DNA of 64,000 nt, taken from assembly GCA_047777475.1 (NCBI GenBank), contig JBKEET010000002.1:310001-374000 (forward strand), in the 5' to 3' direction. A program made the translations under genes and the position numbers. Under the pieces are notes generated by a model, which searched no databases, had not been told where the DNA came from, and saw nothing but the letters and a program-made list of their open reading frames with translations. Origin of the DNA: Sutterella sp047777475 (lineage in GTDB: Bacteria; Pseudomonadota; Gammaproteobacteria; Burkholderiales; Burkholderiaceae_F). This document shows, in pieces, positions 1 through 7,453 of this stretch. Each line of letters opens with the position of its first letter. Within the stretch, counting starts at the first letter, position 1.

Positions 1-431
1 ATCCCGAAAGCCGCCGCATGATCGTCTCGGCCTGGAACCCCGCCGAGGTGGACCGCATGGCGCTGCCGCCCTGCCACTGCCTCTTCCAGTTTTATGTGGC
101 GGAGGGCCGGCTCTCCTGCCAGCTCTACCAGCGTTCGTGCGACATCTTCCTGGGCGTTCCCTTCAACATTGCGAGCTATGCGCTCCTTACCCACATGATG
201 GCGCAGCAGGCCGGGCTCGAGGCGGGCGACTTCGTCTGGACGGGCGGCGACTGCCACCTTTACGAGAACCATCTCGAGCAGGCGAGGCTGCAGCTCTCGC
301 GCGAGCCGCGTCCTTACCCGAAGCTCGTCATCAAGCGCCGTCCGGACTCGATCTTCGATTACCAATACGAAGACTTCGAGATCGTGGGCTACGAGCCCTG
401 GCCCCACATCAAGGCGCCCGTCGCCGTCTAG
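1..431 (+). CDS. thyA: Thymidylate synthase, C-terminal part (5' end outside window)
   Basis: Converts dUMP to dTMP using methylenetetrahydrofolate in the cytoplasm. The reading frame is open from base 3 and enters the window without a start, so only about the last 143 residues are seen. Visible family hallmarks are the catalytic-cysteine segment (LPPCHCLFQFYV), the phosphate-binding RSCD segment, the GVPFNIASYALL helix, and the C-terminal IKAPVAV, which matches the closing mobile tail of the enzyme. folA follows 13 bases downstream on the same strand. This is the usual thyA-folA pair, in which dihydrofolate made by ThyA is recycled by FolA. Confidence 0.96.
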   Translation, partial: PESRRMIVSAWNPAEVDRMALPPCHCLFQFYVAEGRLSCQLYQRSCDIFLGVPFNIASYALLTHMMAQQAGLEAGDFVWTGGDCHLYENHLEQARLQLSREPRPYPKLVIKRRPDSIFDYQYEDFEIVGYEPWPHIKAPVAV

Positions 432-444
432 GAGGAAACGACCT

Positions 445-930
445 ATGAAGATCGCCCTTATTGCAGCGAGAGCACGCAACGGCGTCATCGGCGGGGACAA
501 CCGCATGCTGTGGCACGTGCCCGAGGATTTCGCGCACTTCAAGAAGACCACCATGGGCCATCCCGTGGTGATGGGCCGCAAGACCTGGGAATCGATCGGA
601 AGGGCGCTGCCGGGACGCAAAAATGTTGTGATTACTCGGCAGCCCGGCTACATCGCCAAGGGCGCCGACACGGTCGGATCGATCGATGAAGCGCTCGCTT
701 TGCTCGAAGGATCGGTGACGGTTTTCTTCATCGGCGGCGCCGAAATTTACCGACAGATTCTCCCTAAGGCCGACGAAGCCTGGGTCACGATTTTGGATCG
801 GGATTTCGAGGGCGACGCGGTGTTTCCCGAGCTCGATCCGGCCGAGTGGCAGGACACGCTGCTGAGCGTCCTCGAGCCGACCGAGAAGAGAAATTACCGG
901 GTCGAATTTCACTTTTACAAGCGGCGCTGA
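445..930 (+). CDS. folA: Dihydrofolate reductase
   Basis: Reduces dihydrofolate to tetrahydrofolate with NADPH. The 161-residue length is normal for a chromosomal bacterial DHFR. Recognisable segments are the N-terminal strand MKIALIAARARNGVIG with the Met20-type loop, the catalytic acid in WHVPEDFAHFK, the NADPH-binding VVMGRKTWESIGRALPGRKN, and FFIGGAEIYRQIL. The ATG is preceded by AGGAGGAAACGACCT, a strong ribosome binding site that fixes the start. It is cotranscribed with thyA and closed by a hairpin terminator directly downstream. Confidence 0.97.
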   Translation: MKIALIAARARNGVIGGDNRMLWHVPEDFAHFKKTTMGHPVVMGRKTWESIGRALPGRKNVVITRQPGYIAKGADTVGSIDEALALLEGSVTVFFIGGAEIYRQILPKADEAWVTILDRDFEGDAVFPELDPAEWQDTLLSVLEPTEKRNYRVEFHFYKRR

Positions 931-956
931 AAAATTTCCCGGCGGTGGATAACAAG

Positions 957-988
957 CCCGATGCCTAAAATTTAGGCATCGGGTTTTT
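957..988 (+). terminator. Terminator after thyA-folA
   Basis: A 13-base perfect inverted repeat (CCCGATGCCTAAA / TTTAGGCATCGGG) around a single base is followed by TTTTTC. It lies 27 bases after the folA stop and looks like an intrinsic terminator. Confidence 0.85.
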
Positions 989-1051
989 CGTTGTCCGAAA
1001 AGGGTGAAAGAGTAGCGATTCGCCGAATTTTGACCTGCCGCAAAACGGCGG

Positions 1052-1108
1052 TTATGCACAGACGGCCCGAAAAACTTGTCCACAGAAATTGTGCATAACT
1101 GTGGAAAA
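1052..1108. promoter_or_regulatory. Cluster of DnaA-box-like 9-mers
   Basis: Four sites fit or nearly fit the DnaA box TTWTNCACA: TTATGCACA at 1052-1060 (+), TTGTCCACA at 1076-1084 (+, one mismatch), TTATGCACA at 1090-1098 (-) and TTTTCCACA at 1100-1108 (-). A further near-match, TTATCCACC (-), lies at 944-952, and a self-complementary TGTGCACA lies near 1188. No gene fits between 990 and 1300, the surrounding DNA is not strongly AT-rich, and dnaA is not in the window. The sites are seen directly; their use as an origin or DnaA-titration site is inference. Confidence 0.5.
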
Positions 1109-1157
1109 ACTCAGGGGAGTTTGTAACGAAATGCTGAGAAATCAATCGACTACAGGT

Positions 1158-1176
1158 TTGCCTATTTTTTAGGCAA
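1158..1176. repeat. Inverted repeat TTGCCTA-N5-TAGGCAA
   Basis: A 7-base perfect inverted repeat around TTTTT lies in the gene-free stretch beside the DnaA-like boxes. Its TGCCTA arm also occurs in the folA terminator stem. Function is unknown. Confidence 0.5.
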
Positions 1177-1254
1177 TCGGAGGGGCTGTGCACAGGTTTC
1201 GGATGGGGTGCGGAAAGGATTGCGCGCCGCTTGCCGCTGTCTTTTGAAGGCAAC

Positions 1255-1290
1255 GAAAAAGCCTCTGCAGGAGAATTCCTGCAGAGGCTT
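1255..1290 (-). terminator. Terminator of the tandem tRNA-Arg transcript
   Basis: GCCTCTGCAGGA / TCCTGCAGAGGC form a perfect 12-bp stem with a 4-base loop. On the minus strand the stem is followed by a U-run. It lies just downstream of the two minus-strand tRNA-Arg genes. Confidence 0.85.
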
Positions 1291-1300
1291 TGAGAAGCTC

Positions 1301-1377
1301 TGGTGCGGTAGGTAGGATTCGAACCCGCGACCCCCTGGTTCGTAGCCAGGTACTCTATCCAACTGAGCTACTACCGC
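1301..1377 (-). tRNA. tRNA-Arg (anticodon ACG), copy 1
   Basis: A complete cloverleaf is read on the minus strand with acceptor GCGGTAG/CTACCGC, D-arm GCTC...GAGT, anticodon stem CCTGG/CCAGG with loop CTACGAA (anticodon ACG) and an encoded 3' CCA. The T-stem GCGGG/CCTAC contains a C-A mismatch. It is the downstream gene of a tandem pair. Copies at 1404-1480 and 34926-35002 have the same sequence. Confidence 0.97.
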
Positions 1378-1403
1378 ACGCTTTGCGTGTCTACAATTTT
1401 GTA

Positions 1404-1480
1404 TGGTGCGGTAGGTAGGATTCGAACCCGCGACCCCCTGGTTCGTAGCCAGGTACTCTATCCAACTGAGCTACTACCGC
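1404..1480 (-). tRNA. tRNA-Arg (anticodon ACG), copy 2
   Basis: Identical in sequence to copy 1, from which it is separated by 26 bases, so the two are likely one transcript. Acceptor, anticodon loop CTACGAA and encoded CCA are intact. Confidence 0.97.
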
Positions 1481-1577
1481 AAAAATTGCAGACTTCGAAT
1501 AATACCCTCTTCGTTTTAAAAAAGCAAGAAATGCCCCGGCGATCCCCTTAATTTGTGAGTCGGCATATGGGGCATGT

Positions 1578-1618
1578 AAAAAAAGCGCTCCCGCGCACGG
1601 GGCGCGAAAGCGCTTTTT
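1578..1618 (-). terminator. Terminator after alaS-tusA-like operon
   Basis: AAAAAGCGCT...AGCGCTTTTT hairpin with further GC pairing inside, flanked by A- and T-runs on either side. It can therefore act in both directions. It lies 26 bases beyond the stop of the minus-strand TusA-like gene. Confidence 0.8.
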
Positions 1619-1643
1619 GGGGCCGGAGAGGCGCCGGGGCGGA

Positions 1644-1889
1644 TCAGTCCGCCCGGCGGCGAATCAGCGAGACGTACTCGCCCTTTTCCCTGTCGGCGTT
1701 CTGGCTGACGAGCTCGTGGCGCGTCTGGCGGCAGAACTCCGCAAGGTCGGGCAGGCTGTGCGGGTCGGTGCTGACGACGCGCAGCAGGGAGCCGCCCGCC
1801 ATCTTCGCGAGCGCCTTCTTCGCCTTGAGCACCGGCATGGGGCAGACCATGCCGGGCAGGCGGATCTCCGTGACGGTCTCTTCGCTCAT
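1644..1889 (-). CDS. TusA/SirA-family sulfur carrier protein
   Basis: An 81-residue cytoplasmic protein of the TusA/YedF/SirA family, which carry persulfide sulfur on one conserved cysteine. The family signature is plain near the N-terminus: LPGMVCPMPVLKAKKAL, with Cys-16 in the CPxP motif as the sulfur-carrying residue. Length matches single-domain members. It starts 3 bases after the alaS stop, so the two are translated from one mRNA. The family as a whole serves tRNA thiolation, molybdenum cofactor or selenium/sulfur metabolism; which of these applies here cannot be told from sequence. Confidence 0.9.
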   Translation of the reverse strand: MSEETVTEIRLPGMVCPMPVLKAKKALAKMAGGSLLRVVSTDPHSLPDLAEFCRQTRHELVSQNADREKGEYVSLIRRRAD

Positions 1890-1892
1890 GGC

Positions 1893-4523
1893 TCAGAGCT
1901 TCGAGCCGACGAACTCGGGAACGGCCGCGAGAGCCGCGTCGAGGCCTTCGGCGCTCTGCGCGCCGGCCATGGCCATGTCGGGCTTGCCGCCGCCCTTGCC
2001 GCCGAGCTTGACGGCAACGCTGTTGACGAGCTCGCCCGCCTTGATGCGGCCGGTGAGGTCGCGCGTCACTCCGGCGGCGAGCTGCACCTTGCCCTCGGGG
2101 CTCACCGCGGCGAGAACCGCGGCGCAGGTGCCGAGCTTGGCCTTGACCTGGTCCATCGTCTCGCGCAGCGCCTTGGCGTCGGCGCCGTCGATGCGGGCCG
2201 TGAGGACCTTGACGCCCTTGACGTCGACGGCCTTCTCAACGAGGCGGTCGCCGACGCGGGAAGCCATCTGGCTCTTGAGCTGCGAGAGGGTCTTCTCGAG
2301 CGTCTTGGCCGCGGCGATCATGTCGGAGATCTTGGCCGGCACTTCGCCCGGCTTCACCTTCATGAGCTCGGCGGCGTGGCCGAGCAGGCGGGCGTTCTTC
2401 TGGGCGTTTTCGACGGCCTTCATGCCGGTGACCGCCTCGATGCGGCGGATGCCGGCGGCGACGGCTTCTTCGCCGACGATCTTGAAGGAGCCGATGTCGC
2501 CCGTGCGCGCGACGTGCGTGCCGCCGCAGAACTCAATCGAGTTGCCGATCGACTGCACGCGCACCGTGGCGCCGTACTTCTCGCCGAAGAGCATCATGGC
2601 GCCCGTCTTCTTGGCTTCCTCAATCGGGAGCTCCTGGACGGAAGTGGCCGTGTTGGCGAGGATCTGCGCGTTGACGAGCTTTTCGACCTCGGCGAGTTGG
2701 TCGGGCGTCACCGCCTTGCCGTGCGAGAAGTCGAAGCGCAGGCCGTCAGGCGTCACGAGCGAGCCGCGCTGCTGGACGTGGTCGCCCAAGACCTTGCGCA
2801 GGGCCTTCTGCAGCAGGTGCGTGGCGGAGTGGTTGCGCTCGGTCGCGTGACGGAGGTCCTCGTCGACCTTGAGCGTGAACGTGTCGCCCACGGCGATGTG
2901 GCCTTCGGTGACGTGGCAGGCGTTGCCGATCACCTTGCCCTTGACGCGGAACGTGTCGAGGATCTTGAGTTCGGAGAGGTCGTTGAGCGCAACGCCCTTG
3001 TCGCCGATCTGGCCGCCCTGCTCAGCGTAGAACGGCGTCTTGTCGAAGACCGCGACGCAGTCGTCGCCGGCTTCGGCGCGCTCGACGCTCTGGCCGTCCT
3101 TGTAGAGGGCGAGCACCTTGGCGGCGTCTTCCTTGAGGGTCGTGTAGCCCGTGAACACGGTGTCGGGGCCGCTGTACTCGAGGCCGAGCGCCATCTTGAA
3201 CTTCGCGTTGGCGCGGGCGGCCTCGCGCTGCTTGGCCATGCGCTCGTCGAAGCCCTTGGTGTCGATGCGGATGCCGCGCTCGCGGCAGACGTCGCCCGTG
3301 AGGTCTGCGGGGAAGCCGTAGGTGTCGTGCAGCTTGAAGAGCACGTCGCCGTCGAGGACGCCGTTCTTCGTCTTGGCGATGGCGTCTTCGAGGATGTCCA
3401 TGCCCTTGGAGAGGGTGGCGAAGAAGCGGACTTCCTCGTCCTCGATCACCTTCTCGATGCGGGTGTCGTTGATTTCGGGGTACACGTCGCCCATCTCGCG
3501 GCGCACGGCGGCGACGAGCTTGTAGAAGAAGGGCTTGCGCGCGCCGAGCTTGTAGCCGTGGCGGATGGCGCGGCGGCAGATGCGGCGCAGCACGTAGGCG
3601 CGGCCTTCGTTGCCCGGCACGATGCCGTCGGCGATGGCGAAGGTGCACGCGCGGATGTGGTCGGCGATCACCTTGAGGGAGGGCGTCTGCAGGTCCTCGA
3701 TGTGGTTGCCGCAGGTCTCTTCGATCGCGTCGCGCACGGCGGTGAGCAGGTGGATGAAGAGGTCGGTCTCGTAGTTGCTGTGCACGCCCTGGAGGACGGC
3801 GGCGATGCGCTCGAGGCCCATGCCCGTGTCGATGGAGGGCTTCGGTAGCTTGTGCATCACGCCCTTTTCATCGCGGTAAAACTGCATGAAGACGAGGTTC
3901 CAGATCTCCATGTAGCGGTCGCCGTCTTCGTCGGGGCTGCCCGGAGGGCCGCCCTGGACGGACTCGCCGTGGTCGTAGAAGATCTCGCTGCAGGGACCGC
4001 AGGGGCCCGTGTCGCCCATCATCCAGAAGTTGTCGGACATGTAGCGGGCGCCCTTGTTGTCGCCGATGCGCACGATGCGCTCCTTGGGCACGCCCACTTC
4101 CTTGTTCCAGATGTCGTAGGCCTCGTCGTCCTCGGCGTAAACGGTCACCCAGAGCTTCTCGGGCGGCAGCATGAATTTCTGCGTCAGCAGCTCCCAGGCG
4201 AACTTGATCGCGTCGCGCTTGAAGTAGTCGCCGAAGGAGAAGTTGCCGAGCATCTCGAAGAAGGTGTGGTGGCGGGCGGTGTAGCCGACGTTGTCAAGGT
4301 CGTTGTGCTTGCCGCCGGCGCGGATGCACTTCTGGCTGGTGGTGGCGCGGGTGTAGGGACGCTTGTCAAAGCCGAGGTAGACGTCCTTGAACTGGTTCAT
4401 GCCGGCGTTCGTGAACAGCAGCGTCGGATCATGGGCCGGAACAACGGGGCTCGAGCGCACGATGGTGTGGCCCTTGCTCTCGTAAAACTTCAGAAAAGTC
4501 TGACGGATTTCTGCAACTTTCAT
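1893..4523 (-). CDS. alaS: Alanyl-tRNA synthetase
   Basis: Charges tRNA-Ala with alanine and edits mischarged Ser/Gly. At 876 residues it is full length. The class II catalytic core starts at residue 1 (MKVAEIRQTFLKFYESKGH) with TNAGMNQFKDVYLG and the ATP-binding segments. The editing domain carries the zinc-site motifs NHSATHLL and CGGTHVARTGDIG. The C-terminal C-Ala domain ends in GGKGGGKPDMAMAGA. It heads a two-gene operon with the TusA-like carrier. The start ATG is supported by homology of the N-terminus. Confidence 0.98.
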   Translation of the reverse strand: MKVAEIRQTFLKFYESKGHTIVRSSPVVPAHDPTLLFTNAGMNQFKDVYLGFDKRPYTRATTSQKCIRAGGKHNDLDNVGYTARHHTFFEMLGNFSFGDYFKRDAIKFAWELLTQKFMLPPEKLWVTVYAEDDEAYDIWNKEVGVPKERIVRIGDNKGARYMSDNFWMMGDTGPCGPCSEIFYDHGESVQGGPPGSPDEDGDRYMEIWNLVFMQFYRDEKGVMHKLPKPSIDTGMGLERIAAVLQGVHSNYETDLFIHLLTAVRDAIEETCGNHIEDLQTPSLKVIADHIRACTFAIADGIVPGNEGRAYVLRRICRRAIRHGYKLGARKPFFYKLVAAVRREMGDVYPEINDTRIEKVIEDEEVRFFATLSKGMDILEDAIAKTKNGVLDGDVLFKLHDTYGFPADLTGDVCRERGIRIDTKGFDERMAKQREAARANAKFKMALGLEYSGPDTVFTGYTTLKEDAAKVLALYKDGQSVERAEAGDDCVAVFDKTPFYAEQGGQIGDKGVALNDLSELKILDTFRVKGKVIGNACHVTEGHIAVGDTFTLKVDEDLRHATERNHSATHLLQKALRKVLGDHVQQRGSLVTPDGLRFDFSHGKAVTPDQLAEVEKLVNAQILANTATSVQELPIEEAKKTGAMMLFGEKYGATVRVQSIGNSIEFCGGTHVARTGDIGSFKIVGEEAVAAGIRRIEAVTGMKAVENAQKNARLLGHAAELMKVKPGEVPAKISDMIAAAKTLEKTLSQLKSQMASRVGDRLVEKAVDVKGVKVLTARIDGADAKALRETMDQVKAKLGTCAAVLAAVSPEGKVQLAAGVTRDLTGRIKAGELVNSVAVKLGGKGGGKPDMAMAGAQSAEGLDAALAAVPEFVGSKL

Positions 4524-4660
4524 AGTTGATTGTTCTTGGTTGGTGCCCGCCGGGGTGGGCGTAAAAAAGGGTTCCGGCAGTCAGGGCCCGCGTGCGCGCG
4601 CCTAAAAAGCCGTAAAACTGTGATTTTACCCCTCTTAATGAGGCAGACGGTGCAAAAAGC

Positions 4661-4697
4661 AAAAAATCCGCGGCCGTTCGCCGGGAACGGGCCGCGG
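4661..4697 (-). terminator. Terminator after hemN
   Basis: On the minus strand CCGCGGCCCGTTC...GAACGGCCGCGG is followed by ATTTTTTGC. The intrinsic terminator sits about 30 bases past the hemN stop and insulates it from alaS. Confidence 0.85.
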
Positions 4698-4728
4698 AAA
4701 TCGGGTTTGTATTGCCGAGGGTACGCGA

Positions 4729-6132
4729 TCAGGCGATGCGGGAGTAGCCGCCCGCGCGGGTGGAGTTGCGCAGGTAGGTGTCGAACTGCATCGCCACGGC
4801 GCGCACGAAGATCTTGCCCTTGGCGGAGACGGTGATCTTCTCGGGCGTGAGCGTCACGAGCTCGTGCTTCTGGTAGTGCTCGAGCTTCTTGAGCTCGTAG
4901 GCGAAGGTCTCGTCGAAATTGATGCCGAAGCGCTTCTCGACGTCCGCCTTGACGAGCTCGAAGTTGCACATGATCTTCATGATCACGTAGTAGCGCAGCG
5001 CGTCCTCGTCGGAGAGCAGGTAGCCGCGGTTGGTGGCCAGGTGCCCGGAGCGGATCGCCGCGTAGTAGTCCTCGAGCTCGCGCGGGTTGCAGGCGTAGCA
5101 GCGGCCGATCTTCGAGATGCTCGAGACGCCGAGCGCCACCATGTCGCATTCGGCCATCGTCGAGTAGCCCTGGAAGTTGCGCTGCAGGGTGCCTTCGCGC
5201 TGCGCGATCGAGAGCTCGTCGGTTTCCTTGGCGAAATGGTCCATGCCGATGTAGCGGTAGCCGTTGGCCGTGAGGTGCCGGATCGCATCGAACATGATGT
5301 TGACCTTCTCGACCGTGTTGGGCAGGTCGGCGGGCAGGATGCGGCGCTGCGCCTTGAAGTGGTTCGGCAGGTGCGCGTAGTGGTAGAGCGCGATGCGGTC
5401 GGGCGAGAGCTCGATCACCTGGTCGATCGTATGGCGGAACGTCTCGCGGGTCTGCTTGGGCAGGCCGTAGATGAGGTCCATGTTGACCGAGTGGAAGCCC
5501 GCGTCGCGCGCGGCCTGCATGGTCTCCTTAACCATCTCGAAGGGCTGGATGCGGTTGACGGCCTTCTGCACGTCGGGGTTGAAGTCCTGGACGCCCAAGG
5601 ACATGCGGTTGAGCCCGAGCTCGCGCAGTTTCTTCACCTTGTCGGGCGGGCAGGTGCGGGGATCGACCTCGATCGAGAACTCGCCGTGCGGCGCGAGCGG
5701 GAAACGGCTCTTGATCATGCCCATGACCTGCTCGAGCTGCTCGTTGCTGAGGTAGGTCGGCGTGCCGCCGCCGAAGTGCAGCTGCGCGAGCTCGGTCGTG
5801 CCCGTGATCTCCGACTTGACGAGGTCAGCCTCCTGCTCGAGCACCTTGAGGTACTCGTCGGCGCGCGTGCGGTCGCGCGTCACGATCTTGTTGCAGCCGC
5901 AGTAGAAGCACACGTCGTGGCAGAACGGGATGTGCACATAAAGCGACAGGTCGGCCTTTTCCTTCTCGTCGGCGCGGCCGCGCAGGGCGGCCCTGTAATC
6001 CTTCTCGCCGACGCTTGCGTTGAAGCGGTCGGCGGTCGGGTAAGACGTGTAGCGCGGCGCCGGAACGTTGAATTTGCTCACCAGATCCATGTCGGGGAGC
6101 TCGACAACACCGCTCGAAGCTGAATTCGCCAT
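4729..6132 (-). CDS. hemN: Oxygen-independent coproporphyrinogen III oxidase (radical SAM)
   Basis: Decarboxylates coproporphyrinogen III to protoporphyrinogen IX without oxygen, allowing haem synthesis under anaerobiosis. The 467-residue length is typical. The radical-SAM cluster motif CHDVCFYC (CxxxCxxC) lies in HIPFCHDVCFYCGCNK, preceded by the HemN-type N-terminus PRYTSYPTADRF. HFGGGTPTYL follows as the SAM-binding glycine motif, and the C-terminal HemN domain is present. It is divergent from fnr, and a near-consensus FNR box sits at the expected activating position (see 6165-6214), so anaerobic induction by the neighbour is likely. Confidence 0.97.
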   Translation of the reverse strand: MANSASSGVVELPDMDLVSKFNVPAPRYTSYPTADRFNASVGEKDYRAALRGRADEKEKADLSLYVHIPFCHDVCFYCGCNKIVTRDRTRADEYLKVLEQEADLVKSEITGTTELAQLHFGGGTPTYLSNEQLEQVMGMIKSRFPLAPHGEFSIEVDPRTCPPDKVKKLRELGLNRMSLGVQDFNPDVQKAVNRIQPFEMVKETMQAARDAGFHSVNMDLIYGLPKQTRETFRHTIDQVIELSPDRIALYHYAHLPNHFKAQRRILPADLPNTVEKVNIMFDAIRHLTANGYRYIGMDHFAKETDELSIAQREGTLQRNFQGYSTMAECDMVALGVSSISKIGRCYACNPRELEDYYAAIRSGHLATNRGYLLSDEDALRYYVIMKIMCNFELVKADVEKRFGINFDETFAYELKKLEHYQKHELVTLTPEKITVSAKGKIFVRAVAMQFDTYLRNSTRAGGYSRIA

Positions 6133-6164
6133 TTGGGGTTCCTTGGACTTTGACGTAGGTTAAA

Positions 6165-6214
6165 TGTCCTGATATTATTGAAGCCGTACAACGCCTTTTC
6201 TTGACGAGTATCAA
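6165..6214 (-). promoter_or_regulatory. FNR box and -10 element for hemN
   Basis: TTGACGAGTATCAA at 6201-6214 matches the FNR consensus TTGAT-N4-ATCAA with one mismatch. On the minus strand a TAATAT -10 hexamer at 6172-6177 predicts a start near 6165, which puts the box centre at about -42. This is class II activator spacing. hemN begins 33 bases downstream of that start. The box could also influence fnr, whose ATG is 152 bases away on the other side. Confidence 0.75.
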
Positions 6215-6365
6215 TCAAGGAAGGGCTCGCTGCGGCGGGGATCTGCTTCGCCGCAGTCGGCCTGCAATGCAGGTTTCATGCACGGCATTTTATCGGCTGC
6301 AGATTATTTTTTTATTAATCGCATCTGCGCGCCGAGAGAACGTTTGTCTGGGTTGAGGTATAGAA

Positions 6366-7145
6366 ATGAATCTGTCGTCACTGCGAGTCGCCTGCTCGAA
6401 CTGCAACCTTCGCGAGGTTTGCATGCCGATGGGCCTCACGCTCAAGGAAATTGAGCGCCTTGAGGACCTCGTGGCGGCGCGCCGCCGCATCCGCCGCGGC
6501 GAGGCGCTTTACCGCGCGGGCGACCATTTCGACAACCTGTACGCCGTGCGCCTCGGCTTCCTCAAGAGCACGGTGATGAGCAGCGACGGCCGCGAGCAGG
6601 TCACCAATTTCTACATGGCCGGCGAGATGATCGGCATCGACGGCATCTCGAGCGGCGTCTACTCCTGCGACGTGGTCGCGCTCGAGGACACCGAAGTCTG
6701 CGTGATTCCTTACGACCGCATGGCCGAAGTGACGACGAGCATGCGCACCATGGGCCTGCACTTCCAGAAGGTGCTCTCGCGCGAGATCGTGCGCCAGCAC
6801 GGCGTGATGCTGCTCTTGGGCTCGATGCACGCCGAGGAGCGCCTCGCGGCGTTCCTCCTTTCGCTCTCGCAGCGCTTCGAGTCGCGCGGCTATTCGCGCA
6901 GCGAGTTCGTCCTTCGCATGACGCGCGCCGAGATCGGCTCCTACCTCGGCCTCAAGCTCGAGACGGTGAGCCGCGTCCTGTCGCGCTTCTCGCACGACGG
7001 CCTTATCGAGGTGAACCAGAAGCACGTGCGCATCTTCGACGCGGAGGGGCTGCGCGCGATCGTGAGCTCGGTGAGCCTCGATCGGAACCCGACCGACGCG
7101 AAGAAGGCGGGCGTGGCCGCGCACGTGATCCATTCGGCGCGCTGA
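6366..7145 (+). CDS. fnr: Fnr-type oxygen-sensing transcriptional regulator
   Basis: Crp/Fnr-family activator that binds DNA as a dimer when its oxygen-labile 4Fe-4S cluster is intact. Cluster ligands are visible as Cys-10, Cys-13, Cys-19 and the internal Cys-101 (YSCDVV), the spacing seen in true FNR proteins. The effector-type beta roll covers roughly residues 25-140. The dimer helix follows, then the helix-turn-helix EIGSYLGLKLETVSRVL with Glu-199, Ser-202 and Arg-203, the FNR-specific recognition residues. It is 259 residues long and divergently placed from hemN, a likely target. Confidence 0.96.
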   Translation: MNLSSLRVACSNCNLREVCMPMGLTLKEIERLEDLVAARRRIRRGEALYRAGDHFDNLYAVRLGFLKSTVMSSDGREQVTNFYMAGEMIGIDGISSGVYSCDVVALEDTEVCVIPYDRMAEVTTSMRTMGLHFQKVLSREIVRQHGVMLLLGSMHAEERLAAFLLSLSQRFESRGYSRSEFVLRMTRAEIGSYLGLKLETVSRVLSRFSHDGLIEVNQKHVRIFDAEGLRAIVSSVSLDRNPTDAKKAGVAAHVIHSAR

Positions 7146-7176
7146 TCAGAAATTTTTCAAGAGACGTTTCTCAGCG

Positions 7177-7207
7177 AGCCCGGGGCGCGAGTCCCGGGCT
7201 TTTATTG
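7177..7207 (+). terminator. Terminator after fnr
   Basis: AGCCCGGG-N8-CCCGGGCT followed by TTTTATT, 31 bases after the fnr stop. Confidence 0.88.
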
Positions 7208-7388
7208 CGCCCGGCGCGTGCCCGAAAGCGGTGCGCGCGCACGCTGCAAGGGCGTTCTGCGCACGCTTTTTTGTCATGGAAAACCCCTAAGCTTGCTTTC
7301 TTAGTCTTTGGTCTAAACGTCTGCGCCGCAGAACTTTTCGCGCCGCATAGATAATTCCGCCTAATTTTGGCAAAGCGCGGCCCGGTGT

Positions 7389-7405
7389 GTTCAAATGAAT
7401 TGAAC
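7389..7405. promoter_or_regulatory. Inverted repeat upstream of the Bug/TctC gene
   Basis: GTTCAA-ATGAA-TTGAAC is a perfect 6-base inverted repeat flanked by CCGG on both sides, 49 bases upstream of the tctC start. It could be an operator or an mRNA hairpin. A possible -10 (GATAAT) lies about 40 bases further upstream. No regulator can be assigned. Confidence 0.4.
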
Positions 7406-7453
7406 CGGATGCCGCAGATCCCTGCGGGCATCAGTGTTTTAAGGAGAGATCCC

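Noticed and set aside
409..1083. Minus-strand frame of 224 codons across folA and the DnaA-like boxes
   Set aside because: Antisense to folA and crosses its terminator. Not a gene.
1617..3848. Long plus-strand reading frame of about 740 codons opposite alaS
   Set aside because: It is antisense to the well-supported alaS gene. High GC leaves the opposite frames open, and the composition (Val/Ala/Glu/Asp-rich without domains) is that of a shadow.
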